A stretch of DNA of 64,000 bases from Pseudomonas frederiksbergensis. GTDB lineage: Bacteria; Pseudomonadota; Gammaproteobacteria; Pseudomonadales; Pseudomonadaceae. How positions within the stretch are numbered: position 1 is the first letter of the stretch; every line of letters starts with the position of its first letter. Below, one piece after another: positions 29,210 to 37,584 of this stretch. The DNA lies in assembly GCF_003732665.1 (NCBI RefSeq), contig NZ_MOBP01000005.1, forward strand, positions 186,001 through 250,000. The letters run 5' to 3'. Below the pieces are notes generated by a model. That model was not told the origin of the DNA. It saw only the letters and a program-made list of their open reading frames with translations, and searched no databases. The position numbers and the translations under genes are program-made.

Positions 29210-30400
29210 TCATTCAGACCACCAGTCCTTTTCTACGCGCATCATTCCGTAGCCGTTGAACCAACTCTCGATGGCGACGGTGAGCGAAGTGACTGATGAG
29301 GTATCTGGGTGAAGAGGATCAAGCTGGTTCGCTTGGGCTGATGCCCAAGCCGCCCATAGTGTAGTTTGTTGCTGGCTGTGCTCTGAAGTAGTAGCGCTGG
29401 CATTGCAGGTTGCCTGGATGAATGCTCTCAATCGCTGAGCCTGCTCCCAACGCTTTGTATTCTCCACGAGTTTGTGACGTAGACGCCTATGAGTCTCTTC
29501 ACGCTTGGCGCGCTCAAGTCGTACCGCTTCTTCAGCTATTCGCTCACGACGAGCCTCTTCATTCTTCAAACGCAGAGCTTTCACCGATTGGGCTATCACC
29601 TCGAAGCCGTCGAGAATGCTCGCCAGTTTCTTCTCGATTTTTCCGGTCTTGGTGTCTGTCCAGTTTTTCCGCTTTCCGTAATCAGTACGTGCGTCAATCT
29701 GCAGGCTTAATTCGCCGCTGGAAGACCATTCAAATTGGGGCGAACGCAGAGCCGAGAATTTAGGCTCCCATCGAGCGTTGCGCTTTGGAGGGGGTGGTGG
29801 AGGTGGTGGGATAGCGTGTTTATTCAAGCGCTCCACAAGTTTGATTGCGAGGGGCTCGCCGTCGACCTCTACCAATGTTTTTTCGTCCGACGTGACCTTC
29901 CAGTTATAGCCGAGTGCCTCGCTCTCTTTTATCAAGGTGTCAAAAATCAGCACGCAGCGATCAATTAGTTCAGAGGAAATTCTCGCGTCGAGCACATGTT
30001 TTCCCGTGGTCACGAGAAGGCCTTCATGGATCTTGGCCGCTTTAACGCATTTCAACCACTTGATTACCAGTGGGTGAGGCGCAAGAAGGGTGTGAGGTAC
30101 TTCGATGGTTGAACGGATTGCTTTCGGTTTTATAGGCGCAGCGCTTTGCACTGGAAGTGTGCTTCGATCCAATACCGTGAAGCTGATGGGGTGTTCTTCG
30201 GTGGGAGGCATAGGCTTGCTAGGGCGTTTAGACACTGGTTTTGCCCAATGTCCTCGAGGTGGCAGAGCTAGGCCGGCTTTGCGACATGCTTTGGAAAGCG
30301 CAACGTCTGATATACCGATTTCTTGAGCCAGTTTTAGTACAGGTGTTTCCCAAGCTTTGTCGAACAGCTCCTTGGGAGTGAAGGTTACGATCTTGTACAT
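29210..30400 (-). CDS. Uncharacterised HTH and coiled-coil protein
   Basis: A 396-aa protein. The N-terminal ~45 residues look like a helix-turn-helix: FTPKELFDKAWETPVLKLAQ then IGISDVALSKACRKAGL, ending in LPPRGHWAK. Similar N-termini occur in unnamed proteins of genomic islands. The middle has a run of eight prolines; the C-terminal half contains a long charged helix (RRERIAEEAVRLERAKREE), probably a coiled coil. The ATG at 30400 is chosen over a frame starting 78 bases upstream, because the upstream part overlaps a repeat (30424-30485). It is downstream of, and in the same direction as, the DUF262 gene, so the two may be a pair. Function unknown. Confidence 0.65.
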   Translation of the reverse strand: MYKIVTFTPKELFDKAWETPVLKLAQEIGISDVALSKACRKAGLALPPRGHWAKPVSKRPSKPMPPTEEHPISFTVLDRSTLPVQSAAPIKPKAIRSTIEVPHTLLAPHPLVIKWLKCVKAAKIHEGLLVTTGKHVLDARISSELIDRCVLIFDTLIKESEALGYNWKVTSDEKTLVEVDGEPLAIKLVERLNKHAIPPPPPPPPKRNARWEPKFSALRSPQFEWSSSGELSLQIDARTDYGKRKNWTDTKTGKIEKKLASILDGFEVIAQSVKALRLKNEEARRERIAEEAVRLERAKREETHRRLRHKLVENTKRWEQAQRLRAFIQATCNASATTSEHSQQQTTLWAAWASAQANQLDPLHPDTSSVTSLTVAIESWFNGYGMMRVEKDWWSE

Positions 30401-30423
30401 AGACTTATCCGGGGTTTGGCGTT

Positions 30424-30485
30424 CCGATACCAGCGTAGATTCCCTCGTTCCAATCTCAAGTCGAAGCCAGCGAGTCATTTCAAGT
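30424..30485 (-). repeat. 62-bp imperfect repeat, copy A
   Basis: This matches 32672-32733 in the same orientation at 54 of 62 positions. It lies just upstream of the start of the gene at 30400. The two copies bracket the DUF262/DUF1524 gene. Differences fall mostly at third positions of one minus-strand frame (AGFDLRLERGNLRWYR), so the repeat is probably a piece of a former coding sequence. Confidence 0.85.
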
Positions 30486-30526
30486 CCCCAGGGGCTGGTT
30501 CCACGTCCCAGCGGGAGGAGGGCAGG

Positions 30527-32578
30527 TCAGTTCCCTGAGATCGCCGATGCCACAGCTACGGGTGCGGCGCTGCCGCCTACAGGCTTCGGCCACACGAGTA
30601 GCGCTGCTTTAAGCAAGGCTTTAGAACGGTTCGCGATGGCATCGTCATCCCATACTCCAAGCGCTGTCTGCTGAAAATAGGTATTCAATAGTAGAGCGCT
30701 TTGACCCAGTCGAGACCGTTTACCCAGAACCTGTTCACTGCCTACACCCTGTGTGTCGGCAAAGGGGCCGTTGCTGATCGAGCTGTTCAGCGGCTGAGTA
30801 AGCAGCGTCAGGTTCCCAAAACCATGAACTACCGTCTCTCTGATCTGACGCTGTGCCTCGGTCATGTCTGTTATCTGGTATGTAGGCAGCTTTTCCCAGC
30901 TTTGCGGTATCACATGCTCGATGGTCAAATCAGACTGGGCAGGCACATGATTGCTCCCTTGCTGAGAGCCACGAGCGGCATACTCCAGCGCCCGTAGGAC
31001 ACCGCATGTTTTAACGGGTCGAAGCTCCTTGTAAACCGGACGATGACACCACTTGTCACTAAACAGGGCGTCATCCGGCCAAACCTCGCTGAGTGCCGTC
31101 GCTGCTAGAAGCACATTGCGTAAAGCTATGTGTGGGGCTTCGGGTGCGCCCAACACAGCTTGCAGTACACGCATGAAGAAGCGGTTGTAGCCTTTGGTAG
31201 TCAAACCGCAGACAGCACGTCGTGTCAGATAGGAGGCCAAGTCGCCGAGAGCCTGTCTCAGCTCCACGCTGTCGCTTGCCAACCGCTCGCGCAGGGCAAG
31301 GTAAACTGGTGTAACCGTACCCACGTCAAGTGACTTAACCAAGCGCGCAAACTCAGCCAAGTATCCGGTACCCTCTGGAGATACCAGCTCCTGAAAGTGC
31401 CGGCTGGATGCAACAAGCTGCGCCAGCTCCACTTCAAGATCGCGTAGCTGCTTTAGCCACCATGCTTTGAATGACTGAAACACATGACTGGCTAGGGTAA
31501 TTTCGTGGCTGCGCAGGATTGTATAGTTGTAGAAGAACAGATCAATGCGCGGATAGGTCAAGCGCCCCTGGCGTTCCTTTTCCCGCCAGTAGGCATTTGC
31601 CGAAACGCCCTGGCCGGTGGTCTTAACAAGATCAAATGGGCTCCAGTACCGTTCATATAGCTGCGGCACAGCTTGTCCCTGACGAGCGGCTTCAAGGAAC
31701 ACGAAATTGCGTACTAGGTCAGACGCCAGCAGTGGTTCTCCACGCGCATTGAGTGTTTCGAAGATGACTTGAGGGTCGTCCTCGGCTTCCAAGGTCAGGG
31801 TCATGATCTGCACGTGGTCGGCCAATGCCATGTAAAGCGCCTGAGCGCGCTTCGACTCAAGAGCCATATGGCCTTGCAACGGCGACACGTCGTTATTACG
31901 GCGGATATCCGCGATCAGCGTATCCCCGAACGTGGGGTCGGCTGTAGGATTGACAACATCAGTGAGGTCAACACCCCGCATATAGGCAAGGCAGGCGTGG
32001 TAGAGGTATAGGTAGGTCTGCACCATCAGGGGCCGCTCAATCCGAGTACGTGCATCGCGTGCCGGATAAGTCGTGTACACGTCCTGAGCGTGAGTGGCGG
32101 TATCGCTTAGGCGGCGCATCTCGTCCTGCCCCGCCTGGGTAGGCCAAACTTTGTAATGATCTTCCGCGCGCTGGTAAGGGCCTGGGTTTCGCACCAAGCC
32201 ATCGAGCATTTGAGGTATGGGGCTGTCTATCAGCTCACGCGCTGCCTGGCGGAAGGCAAGTAGCAGGAGGTGTAAGGTCGTCGAACGCTGTTGGCCATCG
32301 ATCACCTCGAAAGCTGGTGCCCTGCCGAAACTGTTGGGCACAGGAGTCATCACAATTGAACCCAGAAAGTGCTTCTGTAACGGTTTCAATGCTGCGGTGG
32401 TGCCCGTTGATGCTAGCGACTGTTGCTCCAGCACGGCATCTGCACGGTCTTGGATGTCAGTCCACAGCGGGCCAACCTGCTTTTCCAGCGTCCAGACGTA
32501 ACCCCGCTGGAAAATGGGAATCTGATACTGATGAGGGGTACTGAACAGGCCGGTGACCGTAGTTTTACTGGGTTGCAT
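30527..32578 (-). CDS. DUF262 and DUF1524 protein, GmrSD-like type IV restriction enzyme
   Basis: A 683-aa single-chain enzyme. The N-terminal DUF262 domain has IPIFQRGYVW (residues ~20-29) and the nucleotide-binding VIDGQQRSTTL (DGQQR at 94-98). The C-terminal DUF1524 domain has the His-Me nuclease motif IEHVIPQSW (~552-560) and GNLTLLTQPLNSSISN after it. GmrSD-type enzymes use NTP to cut phage DNA with modified bases. All key residues appear intact. It lies between two copies of a 62-bp repeat, upstream of the HTH protein gene at 30400 in the same direction. Confidence 0.9.
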   Translation of the reverse strand: MQPSKTTVTGLFSTPHQYQIPIFQRGYVWTLEKQVGPLWTDIQDRADAVLEQQSLASTGTTAALKPLQKHFLGSIVMTPVPNSFGRAPAFEVIDGQQRSTTLHLLLLAFRQAARELIDSPIPQMLDGLVRNPGPYQRAEDHYKVWPTQAGQDEMRRLSDTATHAQDVYTTYPARDARTRIERPLMVQTYLYLYHACLAYMRGVDLTDVVNPTADPTFGDTLIADIRRNNDVSPLQGHMALESKRAQALYMALADHVQIMTLTLEAEDDPQVIFETLNARGEPLLASDLVRNFVFLEAARQGQAVPQLYERYWSPFDLVKTTGQGVSANAYWREKERQGRLTYPRIDLFFYNYTILRSHEITLASHVFQSFKAWWLKQLRDLEVELAQLVASSRHFQELVSPEGTGYLAEFARLVKSLDVGTVTPVYLALRERLASDSVELRQALGDLASYLTRRAVCGLTTKGYNRFFMRVLQAVLGAPEAPHIALRNVLLAATALSEVWPDDALFSDKWCHRPVYKELRPVKTCGVLRALEYAARGSQQGSNHVPAQSDLTIEHVIPQSWEKLPTYQITDMTEAQRQIRETVVHGFGNLTLLTQPLNSSISNGPFADTQGVGSEQVLGKRSRLGQSALLLNTYFQQTALGVWDDDAIANRSKALLKAALLVWPKPVGGSAAPVAVASAISGN

Positions 32579-33167
32579 CCTGAAATCCTTGTCTGTGTTT
32601 CAAAAATAGATGCCGCGTAGATTTATGCGCTGATTGTAGATCACGGTGGTCTTGTCACCCTTCTTGAAGTGCCGATACCTGCGTAGATTCCGACGCTCCA
32701 ATCTCAAGTCGAAGCCTGCGGGCAATTTCAAGTTTACGAGGGCGAAACTCCAGCTATCAAACAGGCCCTGTAGGCGGGGCAAGCTTCCGTGATCTAGCCC
32801 CAGTGGGGGGCGATTGTGGCGCGCGAACTCTTCAGTCCTCAACGGCTTCAGTTTTGTTTAGATCTTTTTCTTTCAATCGCCCAAAGCAGAAATCGGCCAA
32901 TAGAAGCTCTTCAAATGTCTCTACAAAACTAGGGGCGGTTCAATGAGCTATACCTTTGCAAGGCAAACGACCATGTTTGAGGGAAAGGGTGTCTCTGTCA
33001 GCTTCAGAGAATCCCCACATTAGGCACTTGCTCGAAGAGGCGGTGGCCCGTGAGTGGCCCACCTTGCAGGCATGCTTGAAAATATTGCTCTTTGTGTATT
33101 GCGAGGAGCAAGGGAGGAAGGCCCCTACCGGGCCTAGGGCCGAAAGCCATCAGGGAGAGAAGTCCAA
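32579..33167. other. Intergenic region between DUF262 gene and zorA
   Basis: This 589-base stretch separates the leftward DUF262 gene from rightward zorA. It contains repeat copy B (32672-32733), probable promoters for both units, and the CAGGGAGAG ribosome site of zorA. A minus-strand frame at 32600-32842 covers the repeat and may be part of a decayed gene. No other feature is supported. Confidence 0.45.
32672..32733 (-). repeat. 62-bp imperfect repeat, copy B
   Basis: Direct-orientation partner of 30424-30485 with 8 mismatches and no gap. It lies about 95 bases upstream of the DUF262 gene start. Recombination between the two copies would remove the DUF262/DUF1524 gene cleanly. Confidence 0.85.
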
Positions 33168-35204
33168 GTGAACATCCAAGAGCTGATAGGATCCGCGCCA
33201 ACAATTTTGCTCATTGTGGCCTCTGTCCTGGTCATTCTTGTCGTCGCATTCATCCTGTTCTTTCTGGTTCCCGGAGTGCTGCATTGGTTTCGATTGCGAA
33301 GAATACAGCGACGTATAGCGACGTTTTCATCTCAGAACTTCGCTTCCGAATTCAAGAAGGTGTTCGCGGGGGATAAGCGTTTATCCCATTTGTGGAAGGA
33401 ATATCAGGACTCCCTTCATTTTCAACACGAAGACCGCGACGGTCAGGCTGTTGTCTCTGCCGTGAGAGCTACGGTGCCGGCGGAGCTCTTCTTCAACAGT
33501 CAGTTCGTTGTAGATAGCCGCCTGCGATCTGAGTTCTTTAAACACGTGCCAGGGTTATTCACTGGTATCGGAATTATTGGAACATTCTCTGGTTTGATCG
33601 AAGGGTTACGGCAGTTTCAGGTGAGCGAGAACGCAGCAACGGTTCGCTCCAGCCTCGAGACACTGATGCATCTTGTTGGCGAGGCATTTCTGATCTCTGC
33701 CGCAGCAATTACTGCGGCCATGCTGGTGACCTTGCTTGAGAAGCTCCTCCTTGCGTCTCTGTACCGCCGCACTGAAGAAATCTCGCATGACATCGATGCC
33801 CGTTTCGACTCTGGTGCGGGGGAAGAATACCTTTCCAGGCTGGTCAAGGCGTCGGAAGACTCTGCCAGCCAATCCAAAATTCTAAAGGATGCGTTGGTCA
33901 CGGAGTTGGGGGAGTTACTGCGAGAGCTTACCAATGCTCAGATCGCGTCGTCGAAGGAGCAGCAAACACTACTGGTTGACCGACTAACAGAAGAGTCAAG
34001 GCGGGACAACGAGGCGCTGGGCGTTACCATTGTAGAGGGTATCCAACAAAGTTTGAGAGGCCCGCTGCAGGATATTGCCGAGACCGTGAAGTCCGCCAGC
34101 GGCGATCAGAGCGCAACGGCGGCACGGATGCTACAGGATGTGATGACGAGCTTCAGCCAGCGCCTGAACGACCTGTTCGGTGGACAAATCTCCGGACTCA
34201 GCGACTTAAACCAGCAAACGGCTCGAAGCATTCAGGATGCGGTCGTTACGCTGAAGTCACTGGTTGAAAACATGGAGGAATCCAGTCGCCGATCCACTGA
34301 CTCTATGGCAGATCGAATGGCCCAAGCCATCGAGAAGATGGAGGTTCGGCAGGACGCGATGAATGAACAGTCTGCTGCATTCGTCGAGCAGATCCGCCAA
34401 TTGGTCTCTACCTCTCAGTCCGAAACCAGCCAGAAACTTCATACCACTTTGGAAACCATAGGCACACAAGTTGCCGGCATGCTCGCAACCTTGAGCGAGA
34501 GCCAGACGCAGGTGTTCGAGGGCAATCGGGCTCGTGAGCAATCTATGGCCGAACGTGCTCAAAGTGCTGTTGATGGGATGTCGGAGTCGGTCGAGGTCGC
34601 CATCAAGGAGATGAGCGTGGCCTCGACCCATATGGCGCAGAATGTGGCGGCTCTGACCCAGGCTACAAGTACCTCCATCGGCAAGATGGAAACCAGTGCT
34701 GAAAGACTCGGCGCTGCCTCGAAGGATTTTGCATTAGCGGGTGAACGTGTCGCCGGTGTCATGGAACATGCTGCTGACGTTTCCATGAAGCTATCGGAAA
34801 CCTCGAATTCCCTCAACGCCGGTGCTTCAACGATGCAAGAACTGCTGCGCGACTACCGTGTGCAGCGTGAAGCGGTGGTGTCAATGCTCACCGAGCTACG
34901 GGCCACGGTAGAGGGCGCTCGTAAAGAAGCGACATTGACCGCCGACATTCTCAATCGTATCGAAGGGTCTGCGAACCTGCTGGCCATGGCCCAGAAGCAG
35001 GCTGATGAATACCTCAATGGGGTTAGTCGTGTTCTCGGTGATGCACATGCCTCATTCGCTGAGGAGGTCAAACGCACGCTTGACAAAGCGAACCTAGCGT
35101 TCCACATCAAACTTACTGATGCGGTGGGCCTATTGTCTTCATCGCTAGAAGAGTTTGAGTTGACTCTCGCATCAACTGGCACTCTGACACCCGTTGGGAG
35201 TTAA
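33168..35204 (+). CDS. zorA: Zorya system MotA-like protein ZorA
   Basis: A 678-aa inner-membrane protein starting at a GTG behind CAGGGAGAG. Membrane segments: residues ~10-36 (LLIVASVLVILVVAF region), ~127-147 (GLFTGIGIIGTFSGLIEG) and ~170-195 (AFLISAAAITAAMLVTLLEK). A very long, mostly helical cytoplasmic tail follows (residues ~210-670). ZorA forms the pentameric part of the ZorAB proton-driven motor, and the tail is the intracellular rod that relays phage sensing. The length and the long tail fit type I Zorya. It is the first gene of zorABCD; zorB starts three bases after its stop. Confidence 0.93.
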   Translation: MNIQELIGSAPTILLIVASVLVILVVAFILFFLVPGVLHWFRLRRIQRRIATFSSQNFASEFKKVFAGDKRLSHLWKEYQDSLHFQHEDRDGQAVVSAVRATVPAELFFNSQFVVDSRLRSEFFKHVPGLFTGIGIIGTFSGLIEGLRQFQVSENAATVRSSLETLMHLVGEAFLISAAAITAAMLVTLLEKLLLASLYRRTEEISHDIDARFDSGAGEEYLSRLVKASEDSASQSKILKDALVTELGELLRELTNAQIASSKEQQTLLVDRLTEESRRDNEALGVTIVEGIQQSLRGPLQDIAETVKSASGDQSATAARMLQDVMTSFSQRLNDLFGGQISGLSDLNQQTARSIQDAVVTLKSLVENMEESSRRSTDSMADRMAQAIEKMEVRQDAMNEQSAAFVEQIRQLVSTSQSETSQKLHTTLETIGTQVAGMLATLSESQTQVFEGNRAREQSMAERAQSAVDGMSESVEVAIKEMSVASTHMAQNVAALTQATSTSIGKMETSAERLGAASKDFALAGERVAGVMEHAADVSMKLSETSNSLNAGASTMQELLRDYRVQREAVVSMLTELRATVEGARKEATLTADILNRIEGSANLLAMAQKQADEYLNGVSRVLGDAHASFAEEVKRTLDKANLAFHIKLTDAVGLLSSSLEEFELTLASTGTLTPVGS

Positions 35205-35207
35205 GCG

Positions 35208-35918
35208 ATGCTCGGAGCCAAGATAGTCATTAAGCGCGGGGGTAAAGACGAGGCAGAGAAACCATTTTGGATTTCTTTTTCCGATCTGATGACAGCGCTC
35301 ATGGTTTTGTTCCTTGTCGTGATGGGGGTGGCATTACTGGCCGTCACCAAGAACGTTACCGAGCGCGAGAAACAGGAAGAATTGCATCGCCAGGATATCG
35401 AACTCATCCTGGAGCGCTTCACTGAAGCCGCCAAGCATTTTGACGGAATAAAGATCGACAAAGAGCGGCGGGTAATCGACTTCGGTGACCGGGCCCGCTT
35501 CGCATTCGGTAAGTCCAACTTATCTGTGGATCAGGAAAACGTCTTGCGTCAGTTCGTTCCCGAGATCCTTACCCTTTCGAATGACGAACTTGGAAAGCGC
35601 GTGCTCAAGCGAATAGTGGTGGAAGGTTATACCGATAAAACGGGCTCATACCTTAGCAACCTCAATCTGAGCCTACAGCGTAGTCAGCGCGTACTCTGCA
35701 CGATGTTCACAAATTCAGGCCCCTACTTACTGAGCAATACGCAGAAGCTGGATGTGCGCAGTTTGTTTCTTGTCGGCGGCTATTCATTCAATTCGAGCAG
35801 GGACAGTGACGAAGAGAGCCGCCGTGTAGAGATGCGAATCGAGTTTCTCGGTATTGGCGAACAGCGTGCCGGTGCGGATGCTACTTCCGAAAACTTCGGG
35901 GAGTGCGCATTGCGATGA
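35208..35918 (+). CDS. zorB: Zorya system MotB/OmpA-like protein ZorB
   Basis: A 236-aa protein. A single membrane helix (residues ~21-45) contains the ion-path aspartate Asp26 (FWISFSDLMTALMV), the residue essential in ZorB. The periplasmic OmpA-like peptidoglycan-binding domain follows (VEGYTDKTGSYLSNLNLSLQ and RRVEMRIEF). With ZorA it forms a membrane motor anchored to the cell wall. The stop overlaps the zorC start (ATGA), so translation is coupled. Confidence 0.95.
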   Translation: MLGAKIVIKRGGKDEAEKPFWISFSDLMTALMVLFLVVMGVALLAVTKNVTEREKQEELHRQDIELILERFTEAAKHFDGIKIDKERRVIDFGDRARFAFGKSNLSVDQENVLRQFVPEILTLSNDELGKRVLKRIVVEGYTDKTGSYLSNLNLSLQRSQRVLCTMFTNSGPYLLSNTQKLDVRSLFLVGGYSFNSSRDSDEESRRVEMRIEFLGIGEQRAGADATSENFGECALR

Positions 35919-37573
35919 GCAGTCTCGATTATCTCGTAGCACTATTGCAGGTTGGCATCCAAAAGGGTGCCAAACCGATGCAGACCTTCTCTGGAATTGA
36001 TGATGTCCTAGCGGAGATGGCTTCTCGTGCAAAGTCGAAAACTACTGGATCAATCTCGAAAGATCATCAGCTCGAAGCAGTGTGTCGCTTTTGGGACAGC
36101 CGGGAGGTGCCTTCTTTTCGGGACGCCTTATTGCTCTCTTGGGGGTTGTGTCTGCCACATCACCCGATGGGGCCGTGTGTACTCGAAGATCGTCCTCGAC
36201 TCCAGCGGGTTCTAGACCGCCTGGATAGCTGGAATGACCGGCCGCCGGCGTACCGCCGGCTCTACCAGGGACTGATCAGGAGCTACTTCACCTATGACGC
36301 CCTGTCAGACTCGGTTTCACCAGCCGGACGCAGTAACTGGGAACTTCTTCGCGATTACCTGCGTCACCGAAATGATCTGATTCGCGATGCCCAGATCAAA
36401 CCCGAGTGGGTCGAAACGGCGATTGGAAATCGACAGCTATTTGGCGACAACCCTTGCGAACCCTACGTAAAGGCACTCTTGAGGGGCGATGTTGGTGGGA
36501 TAGACCACCTGTGCGAGCAACTCGGAATAGGCAAAGCCTCTTGGTTTCTCCGAGAGCTTGTACTCGCACAGGTGCGTGGCGCGACCCAGCTTGGTGATGA
36601 GCAGTTTAAGGAGCTCATTCCACGCCTTCTGGAGTTGTTGGCCAACAACGTGGTGTTACGTGATAGAGGTCTCGCCTTGATCCTGAATAGATATGTGGAT
36701 GTTCTGGAAAAGCCCCTGAATCAGAGGCTTCGGGATGCTTCGGTTCAGTGGTGGGGCAATCCATGGCTTCCTTCAAGCGAGACACGTTGGGGCGCTGTCG
36801 TTCCCGAAGCGCGAACGATGGTCGCGGTTTGGCTCAAGCTAGAGTTCATCGAGACGTTCTTCACGAAACTTGCCGAAGATGGACTTGGGGATCGCCGGCG
36901 CATGGAGTTCTGGAAGCGCTACGTCAAAGCAATTGAGCCTATCGAGTTTGCACTTGGTTCGACCGCTAGGAATTCTCGTGAGAGGGACTTCGTTATGCTG
37001 CGGGACAAGATGAAGGGACTCATCTGCGATCTGGACGCGTCCGGTGCAAACAACGCATTCATCATGACGATGGGTGATCTGGTCGTAGTCGAGTTCAGCG
37101 GTATAGGGAACGCACTGTATGGCTACGACTCTAGTAAATTATTGCCGTTTGATTCGACAAAGACTCTTCGCTTGGCCGTTAACGATCCGAATTCCCTGAA
37201 GCACAAGCTGCCCCACAGAGTATTGTGGTTGCAACATCAAGACGGAATACGTGGTTGGGAAAAGTGGGAGCAAATGTTTGAGGCGACACTAAAGCAAGAA
37301 TTCGGCATAAATCCCGACGCTGCAATTGTCTCAGGTTCACGCCCCATTATTCATTCAAGTCGTTCCAATTCGGATTCCTATATTGGTGATGTACAGCGGT
37401 ACAGCCGCACAGCGCTGGATATTTTCGTAAACGCGCACGGCTTTCATATTGAGGACAAAAGCTTCCAAGGCGGCTGTCTCTGGGTGAGAGCAGGTGTGGA
37501 TGACACGCATATCTCTGGCGTTCTGACTCATTGGGGGTTCCATTACAAGGCCGGCAAGGGTTGGTGGAAGTAA
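35915..37573 (+). CDS. zorC: Zorya type I protein ZorC
   Basis: A 552-aa soluble protein in the zorC position between zorB and zorD. It corresponds to the EH-signature-domain protein of type I and II Zorya. The ATG at 35915 overlaps the zorB stop and is preferred over one 12 bases upstream. ZorC binds DNA and is thought to act with ZorD after the motor signals invasion. The family is assigned mainly from gene order and size; conserved catalytic motifs are not expected and none is seen. Confidence 0.85.
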   Translation: MSSLDYLVALLQVGIQKGAKPMQTFSGIDDVLAEMASRAKSKTTGSISKDHQLEAVCRFWDSREVPSFRDALLLSWGLCLPHHPMGPCVLEDRPRLQRVLDRLDSWNDRPPAYRRLYQGLIRSYFTYDALSDSVSPAGRSNWELLRDYLRHRNDLIRDAQIKPEWVETAIGNRQLFGDNPCEPYVKALLRGDVGGIDHLCEQLGIGKASWFLRELVLAQVRGATQLGDEQFKELIPRLLELLANNVVLRDRGLALILNRYVDVLEKPLNQRLRDASVQWWGNPWLPSSETRWGAVVPEARTMVAVWLKLEFIETFFTKLAEDGLGDRRRMEFWKRYVKAIEPIEFALGSTARNSRERDFVMLRDKMKGLICDLDASGANNAFIMTMGDLVVVEFSGIGNALYGYDSSKLLPFDSTKTLRLAVNDPNSLKHKLPHRVLWLQHQDGIRGWEKWEQMFEATLKQEFGINPDAAIVSGSRPIIHSSRSNSDSYIGDVQRYSRTALDIFVNAHGFHIEDKSFQGGCLWVRAGVDDTHISGVLTHWGFHYKAGKGWWK

Positions 37574-37584
37574 GGAGGGAACGA

